This document shows positions 1 to 10,967 of a stretch of DNA of 64,000 nucleotides, piece by piece. Position numbers and translations under genes: made by a program. The stretch comes from Stenurella melanura (taxonomy: Eukaryota > Arthropoda > Insecta > Coleoptera > Cerambycidae), in NCBI GenBank assembly GCA_963583905.1, contig OY757310.1, positions 90,539,546-90,603,545 on the forward strand, given 5' to 3'. Every line of letters starts with the position of its first letter. Within the stretch, counting starts at the first letter, position 1. The notes beneath the pieces were generated by a model. The model was not told the DNA's origin. It searched no databases and was given only the letters and a program-made list of their open reading frames with translations.

Positions 1-540
1 GATAGAATACAGATTAATATCAATTAAATCAGATAAAATAAAATAAATTAATTTATTGCTTATCTGCCTGTCTGCAGCGTCTTGTGATTGTTTTATTTTA
101 TTTCCTTTCCTTTTCTTTCTTGGGTTGAATTGATTTTGTCGATTTAAAAACTGTCCACTGTAGCTATACAATTACTTTAGGTCACAGCACAGCTATATTG
201 CTTTGTAAACATATGTGCCTCGTTTTGACCCTGACTATGCTATTATTTATTGCCCATGAACCACTTAAAAAGTATCTTGTTGGGTCGTCTAGGGTGTACA
301 TAGGGATACTGCACTTCACTTGAGCTTGTTTGCTTTATTTGATTTAATATCATTAGAAAATCTTGTAATTTTTAATTCCATATGAACTCTGTTTTTCTAT
401 TGAGGCGCTTCATTTCACGCAGAATTTCTTAATCTACCGGTGGCTGAAATTTTCTCCAGTTTAACGGGGTTTTTACCGCTTTTTAGAGAGCATCTTAAAG
501 ACACGTCTATTCACGACGACACTTAACTCACTCTCTCCGA
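1..540. repeat. Dispersed repeat family A, copy 1
   Basis: This stretch matches 54943-55470 in the same orientation over nearly its whole length. Shared landmarks are CTGCAGCGTCTTGTGATTG near 73, TTTGTAAACATATGTGCCTC near 203, and the end near 505-530 (TATTCACGACGACACTTAACTCACT). A shorter inverted piece lies near 8215-8320. No ORF of note is present. The family type is unknown; the window edge cuts the left end, so its true length cannot be seen. Confidence 0.75.
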
Positions 541-1008
541 TCAAATCAGAAGTTGAAATAAAAATTGATTTTGATCTAAACCATTCTCTTTTACTAGTAA
601 CATTGTCCCACATGACTTATATGACCTATTATTTTAGGAAAATTATGGCATTTTTGTTAATTAAAAAGAATATATTGAAGTTCAAATATTGCGAAAACCA
701 GTGATTTTCGTATTACAAAATTCGCTTAGAATGCAATGTTTCATCACATGCACCTCTTTTCAAGGTTCCTGTTATTGAAAAATTTATTTGCAACTCCATC
801 TATACCTCAATTTGTAAAAAGATCGTTTACTCAAAAGTCTTTTATATATCCTAGTGAATACCTTTAACAGAATTTAAGTGTCTCTTTCACTTATCGAGAA
901 AATGACTCCGGAAGTTTTAAGTGGGACACCCTGTATACTATTAACATTTTAATGAGGCTATACACCGTCGAGTGTGGGTTGGAACTTTTGATATGACACT
1001 GATGGTGA
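541..1008. other. AT-rich non-coding stretch
   Basis: I see no gene or clear repeat structure here. It contains the phrase GTGGGACACCCTGTATA near 921-938, of the kind common at the ends of dispersed arthropod repeats. Confidence 0.5.
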
Positions 1009-1228
1009 AGTAGCTTCCACAAACACCAAAACACTGAAACACTATGCTAAAATTTTAATCATCTCCAGATGATGCCAACACTGTTGTCGAAACGCTCGAA
1101 TAGTATAATCAACGTGTGTTTCGCCAACCCTGTTGACATCATCTGTAGATAATTAAAATTAGTTTTAATCGTCGAGTATAGTTTTCAAGTGCGGTATTCA
1201 AGTGTTTTGATGTTTGTGGAACTACTTA
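1009..1228. mobile_element. Fold-back MITE (about 220 bp)
   Basis: The two halves are near reverse complements: AAGTAGCTTCCACAAACACC at the left end pairs with GGTGTTTGTGG..ACTACTT-type sequence at the right end, and the inner arms around 1051-1160 pair across a centre near 1110 (ATCATCTCCAGATGATG against CATCATCTGTAGATAATT). It has no coding capacity. It is a non-autonomous palindromic element; the superfamily cannot be told without flanking duplications. Confidence 0.75.
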
Positions 1229-3648
1229 ATCCTCAAGCTATATCATATTTATTGTATCATATCGTATAAAATAGTTTCATAACTAAGCAGATAATTAAAA
1301 CAATTATGTTAAATTTAAATTGCGAAGTTTGGCATCATTGCGTTTACTGTTTAAATATAAAGGTTACCTTCGCACGTGCTGCGTTTTGCTACAATTTCTA
1401 ATATGAAAATCTCTTGCCAAGGAAAACTTGCGGAGTAGAGACTGGCGTAAACTGATTACTTATTTGACCTTTCTTTTTCACTGTTTTTACCCTATCCAAA
1501 AAGCGAGTTCATTGCAGTTCAAAAATCAATTTTTATTTATGTCCTGCAATATACTCTGCTACGAACGAATCAATTTCATAAACCCAAACTGAATATTATT
1601 ATTTTCTGACCTATTTTGATTTGAAAATTATAAGAAATACACAATAGGAACTTTATTGTGTAACTTCCCACAACACTTTTAATTAGGTATTTAGTAAATT
1701 ATTACTAAACATATTAAAATGTTGCTTGTTTGTTCGTTTATATTTATTACGATTTCCTAATTAAATTACTACTATTACTCCAATAATACACAATTTATAA
1801 AATGTCTAATTCGAAACCAGATTTGTTGAAAATTTAAAATAAATTACTTATAACCTTAAACTAGAAAACCTTCAGAAGGCAAGGTTACACTGATAATGTT
1901 TAGCTTAGACTATTTGCAATTTTTTAAAATTATTTCAACATAAGGTTCCTCGTAAAGTTCAGTGTCAATGCTTCAACACAAGTGACAGCACACGAGCTTA
2001 AATTAAAGCACGTAATATAAAATGTATACCTACTTATGATTTGCAAATAAAATATTTAGAGGTAAAATTAAATAGGCTTTGGAAGTAGTGTAGGTAGGTA
2101 TATCATTATTTTTTTAAATAAAAACATGCAGGGCTTTATTGGGGGCATTTTTATACCTATTTCTGTCGCAGTGGCAAGAAATAACGCCCCCGTTGCGGGG
2201 GGCGCACCAAAGCCAGGGGCGTCATTTTTACCCCAGCGAGTACGACTTCAATGTCTGTTTTAATCAATTTTTTTTTAAAGCAGTGCATTAAGTTGAAATT
2301 TCATCATTTTTACAACAAGAAAAATACTTTATACAATATTTAATGAACGTTTCAATTAAAAGGCGCTTACGAGTGGAATTTTTTACCAAAGCGTAAATAC
2401 GAAGGATCGAGAGGGGTGCAAAATAGCACAGCGCTTTCAGAAATCTACGGGGGGGGGGGGGGGGCGCACATACTCTTAGTTGCGCTACTCCTCTCTCGTT
2501 TTTACTCTTGCCATGAGTGTACTTTTTGTGCACTGAAATTAGGCCAGTCCAATGAATGGGGAGTGGAGGACATGGTCGGGAACAGAATTTACGACTTCAA
2601 AGCTATGTTTGAAGTAGTTAGAACGTAAACATTCTAAAAGTCCCCGGATCTGAGAGGGGTACAAGGGGGTATATAGAAGGTCACTTTTTTGGTTTTTCTC
2701 TTATATTTCGAAAATAGGGTATCCCAGCGAAAACATTATTCTATTGTAAATGGAAGCTGATAAATTTTCCTACAAGATTGTTACTATTAATTTTTTCCAA
2801 TTCCCAATAGCTTTCGAGATATCCGCTATTAAAAACTGCAAATTTTCGAAAAACGCTGTTTTTATCTTAGCTCTTAATTTTACAGCAAAAGTTGTAGAGC
2901 TTAATGATTGTCCCTTTAAAATGAGTTATTATCTGTTGGTGTATCTTCGCATGATCAAAAGTTAATTATAGCAATTTGAAACTTTCGGGAAAATTTCGAG
3001 ATTCCAAATGATCTGCGCAGGCGTAAACATCATTCTCTACATCTTTCCGCTTAGCAGAATTTGACCCTGATACCAGCACTGAATGGCTGAATGACTGGAA
3101 GACGCCACATAGTTAAAAGCTGAGCTAAGAATTAGCGACATTGTGATGATCCTAACGTACTCTAATACTGACTAAATCCGTAAGAAAAACCGAGTCAACG
3201 CCACCCTCTTATACTCATTAAGCAAATTGGACATACAGGAAATTATTGTTGGTATAAAAACAAAACAAAATACATCAAGGACGCGACCTAGCACGTCACC
3301 CATAGCTACTTTGTTGAGCAAGAATCAAACCATTTCATTAACATATTCCATCGATGGTGGAGCTGACTTATCAACCCAAGCAACACCGCTGTCGAGAGAT
3401 TCCATGTAGTGACCAAACCCGGGGCACGCCATTTATTGGAATTTGAATCGACTGTTTTGACTATTGGCACAGAAATTTAATAACTGTTTATGACCTATCC
3501 AATATTTTAAAGCTGCTGACATTAATAAATAACGACAACCTAGAAATGAATCTGTCAGGACTGGACGAGCTTTTAATTAGACAATTACGACAGTTGTTGG
3601 TTTCAAACCTAAAGAAAACACCGACTGATCACTCTAAATGAAACACAG
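1229..3648. other. Non-coding flank, including a 16-bp G run
   Basis: No convincing gene is seen; the short ORFs lack protein-like composition. An uninterrupted run of 16 G at 2449-2464 is followed by CGCAC and sits in a more GC-rich patch (about 2140-2660) within AT-rich DNA. It is prone to sequencing and replication slippage, so its length here may be inexact. Confidence 0.5.
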
Positions 3649-4370
3649 GTGCTAGAGGTGTTTCAAAATCTCATGAGCTTTGACCTTGGTATGCGCAGAG
3701 ACATAATTTCGGCGAACGTCACAATTACACAACTTCCTAAAAACATCAGATTTAGGATTTGTACTTTATCCCGAGCTGTCGTTGTTTACAGACCTCCCTT
3801 CCAATGGCCCTTAGAAATTAATTTAGTAACTAGCGAATTTTGCGCGGGGTTATTCATCTAATACCAACAATATGTAAATAAATCATTCTATTAAATTTCT
3901 GTGATAGCCGAGTCAATGTTTTCAAAATGCACTTATGCGGAATAAACTCCGCCTTTTGCGCATCTCGAGGTTCATAAGGTTCTGAAAGTACTCTACTAAG
4001 TAAGCTCAATAGCAAGATGTACAAATTCTGGTTGCTGCTGGCATGCCACGCGTCAATGCTCCAGTTAAGTGCGTAATGCGTATTGTATTTAATTTACTGC
4101 TAGCAACCCTCACAGCTGAAAACAAAAAAGACATGGTAGAGGTGTTTCAAAATCTCACGAGCTGTGACCTTCATATGCGCAGAGACAAAATCCCTCTCGT
4201 GGACTCAGTTACGCTTCTTAAAAATATTAGATTTATTGTTTACAATTTATCCCGAGCTCCTGTTTATGTATACAGCAAGGTAGCTGTCAGTTTTTTCAAA
4301 ATACACTTGTAAACCCAGAACAAACTTTGTCTTTTGCGCATGTCGCGGTTCATAAGATTCTGAAATACCT
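3649..4370 (+). repeat. Diverged direct duplication of a possibly once-coding segment
   Basis: Two segments, about 3649-3990 and 4133-4370, share the same order of blocks: GTAGAGGTGTTTCAAAATCTCA, ATGCGCAGAGACA, then TATCCCGAGCT and TTTTGCGCATCTCGAGGTTCATAAG-like sequence. Their translations are alike (EVFQNL..D..MRRD..), so an old coding exon may have been duplicated and lost. I do not recognise the protein. Neither ORF is longer than 90 codons and no splice structure is evident. Confidence 0.45.
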
Positions 4371-5062
4371 TTAAAAGTATTATCCGAAACTGAAAACTTT
4401 AACACCACAGTGCATTCATTGACTGGTTTGGCGCCCTGTGTTACAGTTTGGGATAAATCCGAGATTATTAGCTACCTACTCAGCAGTTTTTAACAGACAT
4501 ACCGATGATTAACTCTCTTGACCCTGACGAGGCCGTCGTTCAAGCACAAATAGGGATAGCATATATCGAAAACAAGCGAGCTAGCAATTCGATATGTCTT
4601 GTTACGCATCAAAATTGTTTTCAATTGGCGATATAGTTGACGTATGAAATTTACAAGAAAAATTAAATAGATATAAAGGGCCATACACTGTTTTAAAGAT
4701 CCTTACGAAATGAATGCAGTCTCCTTGGAGAAAGATAAGTGCAGCAGCGTGGCAGGCGGCAGCACACGAACAGCTGCCTTGGTCCATAGATACAACATAA
4801 ATCATGCTACTGTAAATACTATAATAATAAACTTAGCCTTCTAACTTTATCATAATGTGTAATAGTTGCATTTTTCTTACACTCTATTACTTGATGATGA
4901 TTATAATAATAATGATAATAATGCACTGTAGTATAAACCAATATAAAATAGCACATACGATATTATAATTTATAATAATGAGATATAGTAAATAATGCAA
5001 TGGATTAGTTTTGTTGTTATATTTTTGTAATCATTTATAGTTGTTGCATGTGCATGAGAGAT
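4371..5062. other. Non-coding AT-rich stretch
   Basis: No gene was found. A run of (AATAAT)-like trinucleotides lies near 4893-4925. It ends at the minisatellite. Confidence 0.5.
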
Positions 5063-5330
5063 GTAAAAATAAAGACGTGACAGCCCCACGCAATGTAAAT
5101 GAAGACGTGGCAACCTCGCGGTAAAAACAAAGACGTGGCAACCCCACACAATGTAAGTAAAGACGTGGCAACCTCACGGTAAAAACAAAGATGTGGCAAC
5201 CCCACGCAATGTAAGTAAAGAGGTGGCAACCTCACGGTAAAATCAAAGACGTGGCAACCCCACGCAATGTAAGTAAAAAGTTGGCAACCCTACGGTAAAA
5301 ACAAAGACATGTCAACTCCACGGAAAAACA
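5063..5330. repeat. Minisatellite, unit about 58 bp, about 4.5 copies
   Basis: The unit is a pair of related half-units: AAAGACGTGGCAACCCCACG plus CAATGTAAGT (30 bp), then AAAGACGTGGCAACCTCACG plus GTAAAAAC (28 bp). Each half-unit holds GTGGCAACC next to a near-complement (GGTTGCCAC-like on the other strand with CCACG). The copies diverge by several substitutions, most at the right end (ATGTCAACTCCACGG). The repeats abut with no spacers and no cas-like gene is nearby, so this is not a CRISPR array. Confidence 0.85.
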
Positions 5331-5905
5331 TCGATAATTGAAATAAGATAACAATTAGCCATTGCAGAAATTCTGTTTCCTTATTTTATTGTTCCAGATA
5401 GACAACAATAACATAAACAGAGCGAGGACGTTCAGATCACAAGATGGCCGTGTTTAGCAATACATCCCTCTACCGTTCAAGTGCCTCTTTCTTATTGACA
5501 TCACTTACCTGTTGAAAATAGATTCTTTAATCGAAATATTCTATTCTATTTAATGATAAATCGACATTCTCAACTAATGAGGTGGTTTCCTCATAAAATT
5601 GCAGATACTGGGCTAAAGAGAATACAAAGGGCCCCTCACCATTCTTATGGAAAATGGCTCCCAGCTAAATCGGCTGAAATCGCAGTATATTGTAGATAAA
5701 CGGGGGTGCAAATGGTGTGTTCGTTTCTTATGGGAAGTAGCCTTGGTGAAATTCGCTGGAATCGATATATGTTATTCCTCTCAAGATCGTGATCAAAAGT
5801 TCTCATGGGCACAATGTCGGAAAATGGACAGACTTCCAGATATCAGGGGTGCAAAGTTGATTCTCCGGGATCCTGTCGATAACAGTGTATCGCCGTAGGT
5901 AATGA

Positions 5906-6142
5906 ACTTTTGAGCAAAGCATAATACCCCCCCCCGTGTTTTGAGCCGCTGAATCCGATACCGTCGTCAGAATTACTCCATCACGTCAGGATTTTTCCTA
6001 TTCCCCTCCTAATTAAGATTATCATTGATTATTAGCAATTTTTTGAGGTCAGGGAAAATCCTGATGTGGTGGAGCAATTCTGATGGCGGCATCGGATTCA
6101 GCGGCTCAAAATACAGGGGGTATCATACTCTGCTCAAAAGTA
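5906..6142. mobile_element. Fold-back MITE (about 237 bp)
   Basis: The left arm (CTTTTGAGCAAAGCATAATACCCC, GTGTTTTGAGCCGCTGAATCC, then a CCATCACGTCAGGATTTTTCC block) is matched by the reverse complement of the right arm (GGAAAATCCTGATGTGGTGG, GGATTCAGCGGCTCAAAATAC, GTATCATACTCTGCTCAAAAG). The loop is near 6005-6045. It has no ORF. Confidence 0.85.
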
Positions 6143-6510
6143 GACGAACTTTTTTTGTGTCTAAGTAATTTTTATTTTCATAAAATAAATTGTTATAAAA
6201 TCGTGGCGTCTATTTTCGGTGAAAGGTGATTATTGCCCTTTTTGACTAACCCCCGTATTTAAGCACTCCTTGAGTTTTTAAACAATTATGTTAAAAAAGG
6301 ACTTTCTTGCTTAATACAAATTTTACATTTGAACACCCTGTATATTTTAACACAAATCTAACCCTGCTTACGATTTCCCAGGATAAACATTTTTTTTAAG
6401 ACTATTTATTTTCTCAAAAAACAACAATAAGAAAGTTTTGAAAAGTGCAGTACCCCATCCGGGGACACACTAGATATTGGAACAAGTAGCATTCAGCAGA
6501 TTATGCCGCC

Positions 6511-6828
6511 CTGATCAAAAGTTCTCTTAGGCGTGAAGTCAGCTTTTCAATATTTTCGGACCTACAAAGCGAAGAATTGGCTAATTTTCAGTATTCAATA
6601 ATAGGTCTTCTACGTAACTCCGAAAATATTGAATAACAGGCCTCGCGCCCTTAAAGACTTTTAATTAAAGAGCCATAATCTGTCAAATACCACTTCTTCT
6701 AGTATACATTTAAAAGGGTGCTTTTAAAATATTATTATTGAACACTGAAAATTTGCCGCTTCAACGCTCTGTAGTCCCGAAAATATTGCATAACGGACTT
6801 CGCTCCCATAAGGACTTTTAATCAGGGG
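6511..6828. mobile_element. Fold-back repeat (about 320 bp)
   Basis: The outer arms pair: CTGATCAAAAGTTCTCTTAGG..CAATATTTTCGGACCTAC at the left against the reverse complement of GTAGTCCCGAAAATATTGC..AGGACTTTTAATCAGG at the right. The centre (6600-6720) holds further partial copies of the same blocks (CCGAAAATATTGAATAAC), so more than one unit may be merged here. Confidence 0.7.
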
Positions 6829-6949
6829 TCGAATGCAACTTGTGCCATCAAAATCCATTGAAACCCAAAATCCCACGAATTTGGTATGGGGTTCCTTGTT
6901 TTTTTGCGAAACCTTTGTAACAAAAAGTGAGTTGATCGATTACACTGAC

Positions 6950-7897
6950 TCGCAAGCTTTCTTTTTCTTAACCCAAATAAGTGATTTCGAAGGTCTTTGA
7001 CAAGCTGAACACGATGCCGTTGGCTGTTTTGCGCCATAACGTCACAATTTTGAGAAAATCTAACCTAGAAGTGCTAATAGGCCATTTCTGCCTATATTCG
7101 TGCCCTAATAACTGGATTACGATACGAGATTGAGTAAATCGGACCAGACCATCTTATTCAGCTGTCCAAGATCTTTAAAAACCAATAGTAACCAAAAAAA
7201 AAAAAAACACATTTATAGATTACGCAAACATTATTTTATTTCTGTTTAGCAAGGAATAGTAGAATTTTTGTGGTGAGTATATAATATGCAAGTAAATCGG
7301 ACCTAAATTGGTAATTCCATAGGACATTAACGCACTAAACACAATGCCGTTACCCGCCTTGCTATATAAGGTCAGCATTTTGAGAAAACATAACTTCAAA
7401 CTGGATAAAATAATATTTTCTTCAATATTAGAAAAATATTATTTTATCCATTTTGAGGTTATGTTTTCTTAAATTCCTAACTTCATAGAGCAAAATGGGT
7501 AACGACATTGTGTTCAGCTCGTCAAAATACTATGGAATTAGCTATTTAGGCCCGATTTACTTGTACATATACTCACCACTAAAATTCTAGTATTCCTTGC
7601 TAAACTTAGAAATAAAATAATGTTTGCACCAGCTACAGCTGGGTTTTTTTAATTGTTACTATTGGTCTTTGAAGATTTTGTAAAGCTGAATAAGATTGTC
7701 TGGTCCGTTTTACCCAATCTCGTGCCGATGTCCAGTTAATAGGTTAATAGTCAGAGATGACCATTTTAGCACTTTTATGCCAACTCTTCTCAAAATTATG
7801 GCGTGATAGCACAAAACGGCCAACAGTATCGTGTTCAGCACTCCAAAAAACCTTCGGAATCACCTATTTGGGTTAAAAAAAGTGTCTTTTTGCAGGT
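6950..7897. mobile_element. Long fold-back element (about 950 bp) with arms of about 470 bp
   Basis: This is an almost complete inverted duplication centred near 7422. Paired landmarks are AACCCAAATA (6970) with TATTTGGGTT (7865), GCTGAACACGATGCCGTT (7002) with a reverse match near 7820-7840, AATCGGACC sites, and TAGCAAGGAATAGTAGAATTTT (7245) with AAATTCTAGTATTCCTTGCTA near 7583-7605. The middle is a tight palindrome (GATAAAATAATATTTTC..GAAAAATATTATTTTATC). A transcript would form a long hairpin. It has no coding capacity. Confidence 0.85.
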
Positions 7898-8749
7898 CTG
7901 TGTTATTCTACCAAAGAGTAGTGTTCTACCTTATCTCCACCCGTACAACGCAATAAAAAGTGCTCTCCTGGCGAAGTAACAAACCTCACGTCGAGTTTTT
8001 CCCGCTGAAACAGTTCCACTGCGAATACCAGCTCCAGATACTTTTCCAGAGTTGCAATACCTGCCTCTGCAGTCCTGTAAATCCATAATTACCGAAATTA
8101 GAAGCAGAAAGTTGTTGCTTAATATATGCCCTATAAAAAAAGGATAAGATGGAGCGATCGAGAGACTAGCGCCGAGGGTGGATGTGCCGTGGGGCGCTCC
8201 CGAGGAAAACGCAAAAAGAATCGATTAAAACTCCGTTAAACTCGAGAAAATTTGAGTCACTGGTAGGTCAAAAAATTCTGCGTAAAGTGAAGTGTACCAA
8301 AAATAAAGTAAACATGTGCCTAGTGCGGTGACTAGTTGGGTCGACAGAAACAGACCGATTTATAAATTTTATCTGAGACACTTTCAAGTGGATGGTTATT
8401 AGTAAAGAAGGCTGAATTCCAGAAGCAATATAGACATACTAGTTGTGTTGTGACTTAAAAGTAATAAAACTCCAACTAGAGCTGTTCTTCGAAAGTGGAG
8501 TATGGGAATCCTACAGAACAAAGAGGGAAGATACCAATATACACACGGACGAAAAAGTTCTAATTAGTAGTATGGGTGTATTAGTTTATTAACCCTTATT
8601 CATTGTTGAACCTAATTGAATTTCTTAAAATTGAAAATGTATTAAACACAGGGCAGGTCCCACAATAGGAGGATTTCGACTGGCAGCTGCCAGGGGGTCC
8701 ATGTATTCGGCTTATTTGCGAATGGAAAAATATTTCTCAGCTCAAAGTA
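7898..8749. other. Non-coding left flank of the Polinton
   Basis: No gene is seen. About 8215-8320 is an inverted, diverged fragment of repeat family A: AACTCCGTTAAACTCGAGAAAATTTGAG matches the reverse complement of the family A segment near 455-480, and the match runs on to the AATTCTGCGT..AAGTG.A block. Confidence 0.5.
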
Positions 8750-8755
8750 GTTGGG
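8750..8755. other. Left target-site duplication GTTGGG
   Basis: The hexamer GTTGGG directly precedes the first base of the left TIR and is repeated at 29966-29971 directly after the right TIR. A 6-bp duplication is the known signature of Polinton integrase. Confidence 0.93.
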
Positions 8756-8835
8756 AGTAGAGGACTTTAGCCGAAGTTGGGTCTCCCCCCACCACTTTTT
8801 GTGACCTTGACCTTGACCGTGAACGTGTATGCCGC
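8756..8835. repeat. Left TIR, outer part (80 bp)
   Basis: These 80 bp are a perfect inverted copy of 29886-29965. The identity breaks at 8836, where unrelated tandem sequence begins; the inner continuation of the TIR resumes at 10620. It contains two overlapping TGACCTTGA boxes (8802-8810 and 8808-8816). Confidence 0.95.
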
Positions 8836-9593
8836 CGTAGCGTGACCTTGTGCTATAGAGAGTGCCTACTCTTGAATTCGGTTTGCACTTGACCTTGAAA
8901 CGTACGTTTATTAGTCAAGAGTAGAATATTTTTTTGCCCTTGTCGATAGCAAGCACGCCTCGACCGGGGTAGTATTATGTAACCTTGAGCTGCATGCATG
9001 CTCTGCCTTTACTAGAGACCAGATTGCATCCGAGGTTAGATGTTTCGTGACGTAGCAGACCGTTACGTTAAAACAGCGAGAGAAGTTAAAATTTCATCAT
9101 TCCTAATGTTACTCTCGTAGAGTAAACTAGCGCGCCAACTCAATATGTCTTTTGAAGTTGGTGCGCCGGATGGGGTCGAGCTGACGCCCCCTACCTCAAA
9201 TGCATCGCTGTAGGCCTGGCCATCGCCGTGGCGTGACCTTCAGCTGTAGACAGCGCCTACTGTTGAATTCAGTTTGCACTTGCCTTGAAACGTACGTTTA
9301 TTAGTCAAGAGTAGAATGTTTTTGTGCCCTTGTCGATAGCAAGCATGCCTCGACCGGGGTAGTATTATGTAACCTTGAGCTGCAGGCTTTGCCTTTACTT
9401 TGAGTCCAGATTGCAATCCGAGGTTAGATGTTTCGTGACGTAGCAGACAGCGAGAGAAGTTAAAATTTCATCATTCCTAACGTTACCCTCGTAGAGTAAA
9501 CTAGCGCGCCAATTCATTATGTCTTTTGAAGTTGGTGCCGGATGGGGTCGAGCTGACGCTCCCTACCCTAAATGCATCGCTGTAGGCCTGGTC
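8834..9593. repeat. Tandem duplication (two units of about 370-390 bp) inside the split left TIR
   Basis: Unit 1 (about 8834-9224) and unit 2 (about 9225-9593) match in order: GCGTGACCTT, GAATTCGGTTTGCACTTG, GAAACGTACGTTTATTAGTCAAGAGTAGAAT, CTTGTCGATAGCAAGC, CGACCGGGGTAGTATTATG, GATGTTTCGTGACGTAGCAGAC, CGATGGGGTCGAGCTGACG-like and TGCATCGCTGTAGGCCTGG blocks. Each unit opens with a diverged TIR-like segment (GCGTGACCTT..TTGAATTC.GTTTGCACTTG..CTTGAAA), so the block appears to derive from the end of a related Polinton. Unit 2 lacks about 16 bp found in unit 1 (CGTTACGTTAAAACAG). Confidence 0.85.
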
Positions 9594-9601
9594 CGGCGTT
9601 A

Positions 9602-9695
9602 AAATGTATACGTGTACTTTAAGTGAGATGACAATATGCAGCATCATTCAACGAAGACGTTTGCCAGGTACCTATATATTGCCAACTCAAGAAAC
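9602..9695 (+). pseudogene. Fossil fragment of a related polymerase 5' exon
   Basis: ATGTATACGTGTACTT here is identical to the first 16 bases of the polymerase gene at 10968. It is followed by a match to GAGGTGATAATATGCGACGTCAT (here with changes, after an internal gap of about 20 bases), and then directly by a match to 11386-11425 (GGAGACATTTGCCAGATACATATTGC..ACTCAAGAA). So two parts of exon 1 lie next to each other with about 350 bases lost between. The frame is broken. It is the remnant of another, diverged element of the same family. Confidence 0.75.
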
Positions 9696-10619
9696 AGTCC
9701 TCTAGCGCCTCTGCCTCGGTTGCGTCCGGGATATCAACGAACGGTTACGTGATCTTATTAAGAAAGAGGGCTCTCGAAGGGTAGAAGACAGTGGAGGGAT
9801 GCATTGCTAACACGGCCGTACTGTGGCTAAGACCTGAGCGTCGTCATCGCTCTGTTATTGTTATTGTTATCTAGGTATCTGAAATGGTATAAAGTACGGA
9901 AACATAACTTCAAATAAATTGTGGCTAATTCTTTGTTCTTGTGCATTGCTTACATATATTTAGTCAGTTATAAGAGAGTGAGATCTGAGTGGAAATAAGA
10001 GTACTAATGTCCTAGAAATGTAATTGCATAGGTACGTAAAGTAAAAAAATAGAGAGGAAATAATCAACAAAATTAGATTTTATAACAATGTTACGTATAA
10101 TTCTAATAATTATTTTGATCTTTTACATACTTCGCAATTAATTGCAAGTGTCATTTTGTATAATTTACTCATTCGTTTTGTATACCTACGCCAATAGACC
10201 TCGAAAAATGTTTGCTTGCGCGCATTACAAGAAGCCCTTTACAAACAAGAAGGTCACAAAATCGAGATATTAGGTGGATACAGATTTTGGCAATGGAAAA
10301 ATTTCCTTATTTTTATTAAATAACTTAATATGCTTATTCTAAATGAAGAGCACTACTTATATAATTAGACACAATTATGCTTTATGAGTTATGCGATATT
10401 TTTAGGGGTTTCCACTGACTACGCTTGTAAATGTCTGCTTATTCTCATCTTGTTTTAATGATTTATAACTTTCAGATAGTTAATTTCTAATTTCTTCGGC
10501 AAAAAGTAATTTTTTAACAATTTTATCACATGTTTAGAAGTTTTATCATTTCTTTTGCATACTTTAGTCGGATCTTAGAAAATATATTGTTTAGTTGAGT
10601 TCTATTTCTACTTCACCTT
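9696..10619. other. Non-coding remainder of the insertion in the left TIR
   Basis: No gene is visible. A GC-richer patch at about 9700-9850 precedes TGTTATTGTTATTGTTAT, then AT-rich DNA. The junction with the inner TIR is at 10620. Confidence 0.5.
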
Positions 10620-10785
10620 TGGCGTGACCTTGAGCCGTAGCCGGTGCGTACCCTTGAAGCCGGGTTGCATTTGACCTTGAAAAGTCGTCATGACCTTGGC
10701 CGTGAACGTGGAGGCCGCTCCGTGGCCTTGAGCTGTAGCCGGTGCGTGTCCTTGAAGTCGAGTTGCATTTTACCTTGAAAAGTAC
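10620..10785. repeat. Left TIR, inner part (166 bp)
   Basis: This is an inverted copy of 29718-29883 with only about two mismatches. In the right TIR the outer and inner parts are contiguous, so this stretch was originally joined to 8756-8835. It contains two diverged internal units (GCGTGACCTTGAGCCGTAGCC and CCGTGGCCTTGAGCTGTAGCC). Confidence 0.92.
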
Positions 10786-10898
10786 TGTTGTAAAGCTTAA
10801 CCTTGAAAGGTCGTTGGCAGTTGTTGAGTTCGACTTGCACCACTCCATTTGACCTCGAAAAGTATGTTTGTAATTGAAGAGGGGGAAGGCTTTGTGGC

Positions 10899-10905
10899 TA
10901 TAAAA
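10899..10905 (+). promoter_or_regulatory. TATA box of the polymerase gene
   Basis: TATAAAA lies 69 bases upstream of the polymerase ATG, with the initiator-like TATTATCATTC about 25 bases further on. It is placed just inside the left TIR, so the start of transcription is close to the TIR border. Confidence 0.7.
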
Positions 10906-10967
10906 GAGCAAGAGGAGTCTCTGTATTATCATTCTTAAAGTTAGATTCCTTCAGTAAAGTATCCAAG

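Noticed and set aside
5063..5330. CRISPR-like array
   Set aside because: The repeats abut with no spacers of constant length, there are no cas genes, and the genome is eukaryotic. It is a minisatellite.
10591..10932. Minus-strand ORF across the left inner TIR, and its partner at 29659-29886
   Set aside because: They lie in the TIR with its internal repeats and overlap the polymerase promoter; the composition follows the repeated TCAAGGTCA units.
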